A stretch of DNA of 5,013 nt from Desulfocapsa sp. (GTDB lineage: Bacteria > Desulfobacterota > Desulfobulbia > Desulfobulbales > Desulfocapsaceae), in NCBI GenBank assembly GCA_030635405.1, contig DAOVZA010000199.1, positions 1 to 5,013 on the forward strand, in the 5' to 3' direction. Below, piece by piece: positions 1 to 4,639 of this stretch. Position 1 is the stretch's first letter, and each line of letters begins with the position of its first letter. The position numbers and the translations under genes were made by a program. The notes beneath the pieces are model-generated. The model was not told the DNA's origin. It did not search any database and saw only the letters and a list, made by a program, of their open reading frames with translations.

Positions 1-894
1 ACCATTGATCTGGAGAGTTTTAAACAGAATGATCTCTTTGTCGGGAAGGTTAGTTCCGTTGCCATGATCCTCAAAGAAATTCACAGAGCCCTTAATGAAA
101 ACAAACCGGAGATGTATAAAATTCCCGATAATGGCGCTCTTATTCCCCAGGAATTTTTACTTTTTGAAAATTCAGGGTCTGATGATCTTCAGGATGTAAT
201 TGACAGCCGTTTCCAACTGGCTCGTATAACCATTAAAGTCCCCTGGCGTGATTCTCTTGCCTACGTTCCTTTTATTAAAGAGATAGAAGAACGTTTCAGT
301 GCTGCCTTTGAAGGAGTCGCCCAGGATGGGAAAGAAGTGAAAATTACCACCACCGGGATCATGTCACTCTTTGCACGAATCCTGTATGCCACAATACATT
401 CGGCGGCACAAAGTTATGGTATAGCGCTTGTCGTCATTACTCTTATGATGATTCTACTGCTTGGTAATTTTAAAATGGGTATAATTGCGATGATCCCAAA
501 TCTGGGACCAATCCTGATTGTTATGGGTATCATGGGCTGGGTAGGGATTCCGCTCGATATGTTCACCATGCTGATCGCCTCTGTTGCCATTGGCCTTGCT
601 GTGGATGATACCGTTCACTTTATGTATAATTTTAAAAGATATTATACGGAAAGTGGTGATGTCCGAGATGCTGTTGGACATACTCTTCATACGGCAGGAC
701 GTGCCATGCTGACCACATCCATCGTGCTTTCAATTGGCTTTTTTATCTTTTTGTTTGCCTCCATGGTTAACGTGTTTAACTTTGGTCTGTTGACAGGTAT
801 GGCTATCATACTTGCACTCATCGGAGACTTTTTTCTGGCTCCGGCACTCATGGCGCTGGTTGCTGATAAAATGTTGAAAGTTGATAACGCATAA
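1..894 (+). CDS. RND-superfamily MMPL-domain transporter, C-terminal part (5' end outside window)
   Basis: The reading frame is open from the first base, so the ATG at 64 is an internal Met and the start lies outside the window. The 297 visible residues are roughly the last third of a typical 750-900 residue inner-membrane exporter. Residues 1 to about 130 look like the end of the second large periplasmic loop. Five hydrophobic segments follow (about 139-157, 160-180, 184-203, 238-258, 261-287), matching TM8-TM12 of an RND fold. The segment GLAVDDTVHF (residues 198-207) is the hallmark of the MMPL/Patched-like RND branch; its paired Asp residues sit in the membrane where proton-relay acidic residues are found in this superfamily. 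Family knowledge points to proton-driven movement of lipids or other hydrophobic molecules; the substrate is unknown. A LolA-like gene starts 40 bases downstream, so the two are probably co-transcribed. Family assignment is firm, function is inferred. Confidence 0.9.
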   Translation, partial: TIDLESFKQNDLFVGKVSSVAMILKEIHRALNENKPEMYKIPDNGALIPQEFLLFENSGSDDLQDVIDSRFQLARITIKVPWRDSLAYVPFIKEIEERFSAAFEGVAQDGKEVKITTTGIMSLFARILYATIHSAAQSYGIALVVITLMMILLLGNFKMGIIAMIPNLGPILIVMGIMGWVGIPLDMFTMLIASVAIGLAVDDTVHFMYNFKRYYTESGDVRDAVGHTLHTAGRAMLTTSIVLSIGFFIFLFASMVNVFNFGLLTGMAIILALIGDFFLAPALMALVADKMLKVDNA

Positions 895-921
895 TATAAT
901 TAAGAAATATAGAATTTCCCT

Positions 922-928
922 AAGGAGA
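922..928 (+). promoter_or_regulatory. Ribosome binding site for the LolA-like gene
   Basis: AAGGAGA lies 6 bases before the ATG at 935. It is the strongest Shine-Dalgarno sequence in the window. It decides the start of the LolA-like gene in favour of ATG 935 over an in-frame TTG at 881 that lies inside the transporter gene. Confidence 0.8.
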
Positions 929-934
929 ATTTCC

Positions 935-1741
935 ATGCTGCAAATAAAACGAATAACAGAACTATGTATATGTGGTGTCATGCTGCTTGCTTTTAGCAGC
1001 AGTGCTCAGGCATTGACTGCACGAGAGATTATGGAGAAGGTTGATAGTCGTGAAGATGGAGATAATCTGACCGCTGATGTGGAGATGATTCTCATCGACA
1101 AGAAGGATAATCGTCGTGTGCGCACAATGAAAATCCTCAATAAAGATAAGGGCGAGGATACCTGGAAACTGCAGTTTTTTGTATCCCCTGCAGATGTAAA
1201 AGACACTGCTTTTCTCACCTATGACTATTATGAGGGCGGTCGCGATGATGACCAGTGGCTCTTTCTTCCAGATCTTCACAAAACAAAACGCATTGCAAGT
1301 TCTGATAAGTCAGGAGCTTTTATGGGATCTGATTTTTCCTATGCCGATATGACCAAACGTGTGCTCGATGAATGGACTTATAAAGTACTCAAGGAAAGTG
1401 AAGTGAATGGTCAAAAGGTTTGGCTCATTGAGGCATTACCAGCTGATAAAGTAGTAGAAGATCGTTATGGCTTTACAAAATCAGTGATCTTTGTTCGTCA
1501 GGATCTCTTTATGGGCGTTCGTGCCGTTCACTGGCTTAAAGAAGGGAAAAAGGTCAAATATCAGGAAATGATAGGGATTAAAGAGATTGATGGTATTTGG
1601 GTATCAACAGAGTCTCGTATGAAAACCACCAAGAATAAGGTTACCCTTCATAAAACTGTTATGAAATGGTCCAATATTAAATATAATCAGGCCATTGATG
1701 ATGACATGTTTACCATTCGTCGTTTAGAGAAGGGGCTGTAG
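935..1741 (+). CDS. Secreted LolA-like outer membrane lipoprotein-sorting protein
   Basis: The protein has 268 residues. It begins with a Sec signal peptide: basic K5/R6, a hydrophobic stretch at about 10-20, and a likely signal peptidase I site after AQA (24-26). The mature part looks like the LolA-like fold used by periplasmic carriers of lipoproteins or lipids. It carries the block DDQWLFLPDLHKTKRIA (105-121) followed by FMGSDFSYADM (129-139), which is diagnostic of the branch that accompanies MMPL transporters and not of canonical LolA of the LolCDE pathway. Near the C terminus, repeated charged beta strands and IDDDMFTIRRL fit the same family. ATG 935 was chosen because of its good ribosome binding site and because the signal peptide starts there. 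It lies 40 bases after the transporter stop and 9 bases before the beta-barrel gene. The inferred role is to accept a hydrophobic substrate from the pump and carry it across the periplasm; the ligand is unknown. Confidence 0.88.
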   Translation: MLQIKRITELCICGVMLLAFSSSAQALTAREIMEKVDSREDGDNLTADVEMILIDKKDNRRVRTMKILNKDKGEDTWKLQFFVSPADVKDTAFLTYDYYEGGRDDDQWLFLPDLHKTKRIASSDKSGAFMGSDFSYADMTKRVLDEWTYKVLKESEVNGQKVWLIEALPADKVVEDRYGFTKSVIFVRQDLFMGVRAVHWLKEGKKVKYQEMIGIKEIDGIWVSTESRMKTTKNKVTLHKTVMKWSNIKYNQAIDDDMFTIRRLEKGL

Positions 1742-1750
1742 CCGTCCACC

Positions 1751-3184
1751 ATGAATCAACTCTTTAAAATAATCTCCTATTCTGCACTAAGCCTCGGTTT
1801 TTTACAGTTTCAGGCCGCATCTCTTTTTGCTCAGGATCTTGATGATATCCTTTCAGGTTTTGATGATGAAGTTGAGGCAGTTCCAGATGAGCTGGATGAT
1901 CTTCTATCTGGTTTCGATGATGCACCAAATGATGCACAGGCAGAAACTGTTAGCAGCAAAAAAAAGATGCCCGAGTGGCTTGAATTAACTGGAAGTATGG
2001 GGCTCACAGCCTCGTATAATTTTGCTCACGAAGCACCGGTTGGAAATGCTGCTGATTTTCGTGGTCTTTCCATGCTGCGTGGCAATGTCTTTTTAAGTTC
2101 TGAAATGAACTTTGGGAACTGGAGAGCAAAGATAAGTGGTCATGGGTTTTATGACGCTGCGTATTCCATGCAGGAAAGAGGTGAATACACAAACACACTG
2201 TTGGATCTCTATGAGCAGGAACTTGAAATCGATGAGTTGTATCTTCAGGGCAGTCTGACTTCAAAGCTTGATATTAAAATAGGTCGTCAAGTTGTGGTAT
2301 GGGGAAAATCAGACAATGTACGGGTTACAGATATTTTAAACCCCTTGGATAATCGCCTTCCTGGTATGGTGGACATCAAAAATCGTCGTCTGCCCGTGGC
2401 CATGACCAAGCTTGATTACTATACCGGTCCCTGGAATCTGAGTGGGATCATGATTCATGAACCTCGTTTTGATAAAAACCCTGTGTATAACAGTGATTTT
2501 TATCCCGGTACCATGCCATTGCCTCCTGAAATAGAACCGGATGTTTCACTTGATAATCAGCAATACGCCTTTGCCTTAAACGGTATCTTCAGTGGTTGGG
2601 ATTTATCACTTTATGCCGCCTCTGTTTTTGATGGCAGGGCTCATATCACTCAGGACATAAACGGCAGTTATTTTCGTGAACATAACAGAATATTTATGAC
2701 AGGGCTGACTGCCAATATGGCCTTTGGCAACTGGTTGTTTAAAGGAGAGGGCGCTTGGTTCGAAGGTCTTGAGTTTGCTACTCTTAAAGATGAGGATTTG
2801 TCACGTTTGGATCTCATGGGTGGTATTGAGTATCTTGGTTTTTCTGAATCAGCCTTGTCTCTTGAAATTGTGAACAGACATCTTGTTGAGTTTGATGAGC
2901 AATTAACTCTGTCTCCAGATATTGCTCAAGAAGACACAATGCAGACCATGCTAATGTATACGAGGGATTTTGTTAACGACACCATCAACTTTAAAATGAT
3001 ATTGTCACTCTTTGGTATACATGGCGAAGATGGAATGTTTGAACGTTTTCAGTTGGATTATGACATCAATGATGCCATGACAGTAACCGGTGGGGTGATT
3101 TTTTACCAATCCGCGGATGAGGGAGCCTTGAGCGAGGTGGAAGATAATGATCGCGTCTTCTGTGAGTTTGTGTATGAATTCTGA
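1751..3184 (+). CDS. DUF1302-like outer-membrane beta-barrel protein
   Basis: The protein has 477 residues. Its signal peptide ends near SLFA (24-27). A short acidic mature N terminus holds two copies of LDD[IL]LSGFDD (30-39 and 48-57). From about residue 75 the sequence alternates polar and aromatic/hydrophobic residues as in transmembrane beta strands. It ends in RVFCEFVYEF, with the terminal Phe typical of barrel proteins recognised by the BAM machinery. The segment GRQVVVWGKSD (178-188), followed by DILNPLDNR (194-202), matches the conserved GRQ..xWG...NPxD core I associate with DUF1302-type barrels. There is no TonB box, plug domain or Cys lipobox. The start is 9 bases after the LolA-like stop and lacks a well-placed Shine-Dalgarno (only a purine run near 1727-1735), so translation may be coupled to the upstream gene. 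As last gene of the operon it probably gives the outer-membrane end of the route. A porin or alginate-export-like barrel is the alternative. Confidence 0.8.
   Translation: MNQLFKIISYSALSLGFLQFQAASLFAQDLDDILSGFDDEVEAVPDELDDLLSGFDDAPNDAQAETVSSKKKMPEWLELTGSMGLTASYNFAHEAPVGNAADFRGLSMLRGNVFLSSEMNFGNWRAKISGHGFYDAAYSMQERGEYTNTLLDLYEQELEIDELYLQGSLTSKLDIKIGRQVVVWGKSDNVRVTDILNPLDNRLPGMVDIKNRRLPVAMTKLDYYTGPWNLSGIMIHEPRFDKNPVYNSDFYPGTMPLPPEIEPDVSLDNQQYAFALNGIFSGWDLSLYAASVFDGRAHITQDINGSYFREHNRIFMTGLTANMAFGNWLFKGEGAWFEGLEFATLKDEDLSRLDLMGGIEYLGFSESALSLEIVNRHLVEFDEQLTLSPDIAQEDTMQTMLMYTRDFVNDTINFKMILSLFGIHGEDGMFERFQLDYDINDAMTVTGGVIFYQSADEGALSEVEDNDRVFCEFVYEF
1838..1921 (+). repeat. Two-copy acidic motif LDD[IL]LSGFDD at the N terminus of the barrel protein
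   Basis: The 30-base units at 1838-1867 and 1892-1921 encode LDDILSGFDD and LDDLLSGFDD with an 18-residue period. The DNA copies differ at several mostly third codon positions, so the peptide has been conserved and not merely duplicated recently. The motif sits just after signal peptide cleavage, before the barrel, where a flexible periplasmic tail would be. A partner-binding or docking role is inference. Confidence 0.75.
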
Positions 3185-3215
3185 GTAAAGAGTGGAATTT
3201 TAGGTTGATTTCTTC

Positions 3216-3234
3216 CATTTTTTTCTAAAAAATG
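3216..3234. repeat. AT-rich inverted repeat after the transporter operon (possible weak terminator)
   Basis: CATTTTTT and AAAAAATG form 8-bp perfect arms around TCT, 32 bases past the barrel gene stop. The stem is almost all A/T and no clean U-tract follows, so intrinsic termination would be weak. No better terminator is visible between the operon and the XRE gene. Confidence 0.3.
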
Positions 3235-3296
3235 ATGTATTTCCTATAGCGCCGATGTGTTTCCCCTATTGTAAAAGCATGAAAATATTTTTTATG

Positions 3297-3324
3297 TGCT
3301 ATGTTGTAACTAGCATTTGTGCTA
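3297..3324. promoter_or_regulatory. Candidate operator cluster upstream of the XRE gene (TGCTA/TAGCA half-sites)
   Basis: Three half-sites occur in 28 bases: TGCTA (3297-3301), TAGCA (3311-3315) and TGCTA (3320-3324). They give one inverted pair with a 9-base spacer and another with a 4-base spacer. The longer word TGTGCTAT is directly repeated at 3295-3302 and 3318-3325, 23 bases apart, about two helical turns. XRE regulators of toxin modules commonly autorepress through such sites. The last half-site abuts TATATT (3323-3328), which reads as an extended -10 (TGC then TATATT), so binding would also block transcription. Confidence 0.4.
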
Positions 3325-3356
3325 TATTGGTCAATCTTAAAAGCAACCAATAAAAT
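3325..3356 (+). promoter_or_regulatory. Candidate promoter of the XRE-antitoxin-toxin operon, overlapped by an inverted repeat
   Basis: TTGGTC (3327-3332) and TAAAAT (3351-3356, five of six -10 consensus bases) are 18 bases apart. The 7-bp inverted repeat TATTGGT (3325-3331) / ACCAATA (3346-3352), with a 14-base spacer, covers both elements, as expected for a repressor site. The -35 is weak. TATACT (3363-3368) or TATATT (3323-3328) could be the real -10 instead; the sequence alone does not decide. Confidence 0.35.
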
Positions 3357-3395
3357 GGGGTGTATACTGTGACAATAATATTATAGAGACTTGAC

Positions 3396-3737
3396 ATGAA
3401 TTTTCCAGAACGGGTAAGCACAACCAGGAAAGAGAAAGGAATTACTCAGCAAGAACTTGCCAAACGTGTAGGGCTGCATGTTGCTCAAATTCGCAGGTAT
3501 GAAGGTGGCTCATCACAACCAACTTTAGATGCGATACGAAAGCTTGCTATTGCGCTTAGTATCAGTGCAGACGCATTGATATTTGATAAAGATGAAAGAA
3601 GCGCGGATGATGACCTCAAATTGCAATTTGAAGCCATATCCAAATTTGAGGCGGAAGAAAAAATGATTGTAAAAACGGTGCTTGATAGTCTAATTCTAAA
3701 ACATGAAGCCAATAGATGGTCAACGACTAGCGCTTGA
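3396..3737 (+). CDS. XRE-family (Cro/CI-type HTH) transcriptional regulator
   Basis: The protein has 113 residues. An HTH_3 domain fills about residues 5-62: the pattern RVSTTRKEKGITQQELAKRV leads into the recognition helix around 28-36 (HVAQIRRYE), then SSQPTLDAIRKLAIALSISADALIF. The C-terminal tail (about 74-107) is helical, with FEAEEKMIVKTVLDSLILKHE, a form seen in many small soluble XRE repressors and probably used for dimerisation. There is no phosphoacceptor, protease or membrane domain. The ATG at 3396 has only a weak GAG at 3386-3388, but the HTH starts immediately after it as in homologues. The antitoxin-like gene follows after 39 bases on the same strand. The likely role is repression of its own operon through the inverted repeats upstream. 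It could instead be a stand-alone regulator that happens to sit beside the toxin pair, but spacing and orientation favour one unit. Confidence 0.9.
   Translation: MNFPERVSTTRKEKGITQQELAKRVGLHVAQIRRYEGGSSQPTLDAIRKLAIALSISADALIFDKDERSADDDLKLQFEAISKFEAEEKMIVKTVLDSLILKHEANRWSTTSA
3614..3651. repeat. Nested inverted repeats inside the XRE gene
   Basis: CCTCAAATT (3614-3622) and AATTTGAGG (3643-3651) are perfect 9-bp inverted arms. Within them, CAAATTGCAATTTG (3617-3630) is a perfect 14-bp palindrome. So the core word CAAATT/AATTTG occurs three times. The stretch encodes residues about 73-86 of the regulator (two FEA units), and part of the similarity may simply reflect that coding repeat. A DNA site or mRNA hairpin is possible but unproven. 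Confidence 0.4.
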
Positions 3738-3755
3738 CACGACTCATTTCGAAAT
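3734..3755 (+). promoter_or_regulatory. TTGACA box and 10-bp palindrome between regulator and antitoxin genes
   Basis: A perfect -35 consensus TTGACA (3734-3739) overlaps the XRE stop codon. The palindrome ATTTCGAAAT (3746-3755) follows in what would be the promoter spacer. No acceptable -10 lies 16-19 bases downstream (TAAAAT at 3773-3778 is 33 bases away), so an internal promoter is doubtful; a second regulator-binding site is possible. Confidence 0.25.
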
Positions 3756-3776
3756 CAACAGGCTTAGAGGTGTAAA

Positions 3777-3992
3777 ATGGAAGCATTAATTGATGACAAT
3801 AAGATTAAAAATCTTTTTAAACAGGCCATTATTGAAGCCATCGAAGAAAAAAAAGACGTTGTCCACGACATTTTTATGGAGGCCATCGAGGATATTGCAA
3901 TGGTGCGAGCTATTGAAGAAGGCGAATCCTCTGATAATGCCAGTAGAGATGAGGTTTTTGCTATTTTGGGTGACCAGGAAAGGACTGAATGA
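3777..3992 (+). CDS. Small acidic antitoxin-like protein of a type II toxin-antitoxin pair
   Basis: The protein has 71 residues, is strongly acidic and is predicted to be mostly helical. The N-terminal helix IKNLFKQAIIEAIEEKKDVV (10-29) leads to MEAIEDIAMVRAIEEGE (34-50) and then a C-terminal SRDEVFAILGDQ (56-67). The EDIAMxRAIEEG and SRxEVFxxL blocks are familiar from small proteins encoded directly before RelE/ParE toxins; the C-terminal part would wrap the toxin. No AbrB, ribbon-helix-helix or HTH DNA-binding domain is evident, which suggests that DNA binding is left to the XRE protein upstream. A good ribosome binding site, AGAGG (3766-3770), lies 6 bases before the ATG. The stop TGA overlaps the toxin ATG (ATGA, 3989-3992), so toxin translation is probably coupled to that of the antitoxin. 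I do not assign a named family. The antitoxin role rests on position and pattern. Confidence 0.8.
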   Translation: MEALIDDNKIKNLFKQAIIEAIEEKKDVVHDIFMEAIEDIAMVRAIEEGESSDNASRDEVFAILGDQERTE

Positions 3993-4258
3993 TAACAGAG
4001 TTTAGAAAGAGTTTTTTAAGAGATTTGAAACGTCGAAAAAGAGACGATCTTTTTTTGAATAATGTCAAAGAAATCATCGAAGAAGTTGAAAGAGCTAAAA
4101 GTATTAGTGAGATAAAGAATTTAAAACACCTTAAAGGAAACAGTGAATTCTACCGGATTCGCTTTGGCGATTATCGTGTTGGAATCAAAATAAAAGACGA
4201 GGTTGTTATTGTTATTCGTGCTTTACATCGTAAAGATATCTACTGTTATTTTCCCTGA
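3989..4258 (+). CDS. RelE/ParE-superfamily toxin
   Basis: The protein has 89 residues, a usual length for this superfamily, and is rich in Lys/Arg. N-terminal helices (5-40) precede the beta-sheet core: LKHLKGN (45-51), FYRIRFGDYRVGIKI (54-68), VVIVIRALHRKDIY (72-85). Matched by eye to E. coli RelE, R56 and R58 occupy the places of catalytic Lys52/Lys54, R63 that of Arg61, R81 that of Arg81, and Y85 that of Tyr87. These basic and aromatic residues favour ribosome-dependent mRNA cleavage (RelE-like) over gyrase inhibition (ParE-like), though that is inference. The start is supported by AAAGGA (3979-3984) and the ATGA overlap with the antitoxin stop. The frame is intact with no truncation, so the module may be active. 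The toxin is last in the operon, so it would be made after its antitoxin. Confidence 0.88.
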   Translation: MITEFRKSFLRDLKRRKRDDLFLNNVKEIIEEVERAKSISEIKNLKHLKGNSEFYRIRFGDYRVGIKIKDEVVIVIRALHRKDIYCYFP

Positions 4259-4527
4259 TTCGTACAATTACATATAGGCAATCCTGTCTTCCCGTCAGCC
4301 CCCCCTTCCTTAAACCATTGATGCCTTTATTCTGGCTACAGAAAAATACGTTCTTGGTAGCCTCGAATTTTTCCTTACGGCAGCGGTTCGTCTGTGCTTG
4401 GTTTGTATCCTGAGTGCCGGGTATTTGGAGTGGTGGAGGATAATTCGTCTCTTCTTTGAGTTTGCTTTTGACTGCCAATGACGCTTCAGAAAACACCTGA
4501 AATCCTGTTGTAAATTAGTACTTGGAT
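4259..4527. other. Intergenic stretch with no convincing gene
   Basis: No frame on either strand gives a recognisable protein. The only long open frame runs on the minus strand from 4496 to 4212; it overlaps the toxin C terminus, has a low-complexity and irregular composition, and resembles no family I know. A run of seven C (4299-4305) and the stem-loop at 4334-4362 are the only visible structures. The stretch may be a scar of past insertion or decayed DNA, but nothing identifies its source. Confidence 0.6.
4334..4372 (+). terminator. Possible intrinsic terminator of the toxin-antitoxin operon
   Basis: GGCTACAGAA (4334-4343) pairs with TTCTTGGTAGCC (4351-4362) with a 2-base bulge and a 7-base loop, giving a 10-bp stem closed by GC-rich ends. 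ATTTTT follows at 4367-4372. It lies 76 bases after the toxin stop. The U-tract begins five bases after the stem, so termination efficiency is doubtful. Confidence 0.4.
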
Positions 4528-4554
4528 AATATTTCTCAATTGCATTGAAATATT
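4528..4554. repeat. AT-rich palindrome directly upstream of the marR-type promoter
   Basis: AATATTTC (4528-4535) and GAAATATT (4547-4554) are perfect 8-bp arms. The pairing extends inward through AAT/ATT if a 2-base TC bulge is allowed, leaving TGC as loop. It ends one base before the TTGACA -35 box, a position suited to a second regulator site or a curved UP-like element. Confidence 0.45.
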
Positions 4555-4555
4555 C

Positions 4556-4585
4556 TTGACAGAAAACCCTTAGGGTGACTATTAC
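4556..4585 (+). promoter_or_regulatory. Promoter of the MarR-family gene
   Basis: A perfect -35 consensus TTGACA (4556-4561) is followed after 18 bases by TATTAC (4580-4585), four of six -10 consensus bases; with 17 bases the -10 would be CTATTA. Transcription would start near 4592, giving a leader of about 48 bases before the ATG at 4640. The spacer and -10 lie inside the large inverted repeat at 4563-4605. Confidence 0.6.
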
Positions 4586-4605
4586 TTAGTCACCCTAAGG
4601 GTTTT
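4563..4605. promoter_or_regulatory. Perfect 19-bp inverted repeat: probable MarR operator, possible terminator
   Basis: AAAACCCTTAGGGTGACTA (4563-4581) and its exact reverse complement (4587-4605) flank a 5-base loop TTACT. It contains smaller symmetric words: CTTAG-TCACC-CTAAG (4585-4599) and CCCTTAGGG / CCCTAAGGG at the outer ends. MarR-family dimers bind such palindromes, and the TTAG...CTAA half-sites resemble the SlyA site TTAGCAAGCTAA with one extra spacer base. Because the repeat covers the promoter spacer, -10 and predicted start, a bound protein would block transcription. TTTTT at 4602-4606 means RNA reading through from the left would form a strong stem followed by a U-run, so it could also terminate that RNA. 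Confidence 0.75.
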
Positions 4606-4639
4606 TGCGTTTTATATAAATACAATTGAATGGTTCATT

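Noticed and set aside
64..66. ATG at 64 as the start of the MMPL transporter
   Set aside because: The same frame is open to base 1 and the protein would lack its first membrane half; it is an internal Met.
881..934. TTG at 881 as an upstream start of the LolA-like gene
   Set aside because: It lies inside the transporter gene and adds 18 residues that spoil a normal signal peptide; ATG 935 has a strong ribosome binding site.
454..1279. Minus-strand open frames opposite the transporter and LolA-like genes
   Set aside because: His/Ile/Ser-rich antisense shadows of well-supported genes.
2004..2264. Minus-strand open frame inside the barrel gene
   Set aside because: Antisense shadow with no domain or ribosome binding site.
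3391..3396. TTGACA overlapping the XRE start codon
   Set aside because: A promoter here would start transcription inside the XRE gene and no -10 is seen at 17 +/- 1 bases; taken as chance.
3790..4005. Second + strand open frame overlapping the antitoxin
   Set aside because: Wrong-frame shadow of the antitoxin gene with a Trp/Lys-rich composition and no family resemblance; the frame of 3777-3992 has the ribosome binding site and the antitoxin pattern.
4212..4496. Minus-strand open frame of 94 codons
   Set aside because: Overlaps the toxin C terminus in antisense and has irregular composition with no recognisable domain.
3302..4513. TGTTGTAA present on both sides of the toxin module (3302-3309 and 4506-4513) as insertion target duplication
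   Set aside because: Eight AT-rich bases at this distance are expected by chance, and the first copy lies in the presumed operator region.
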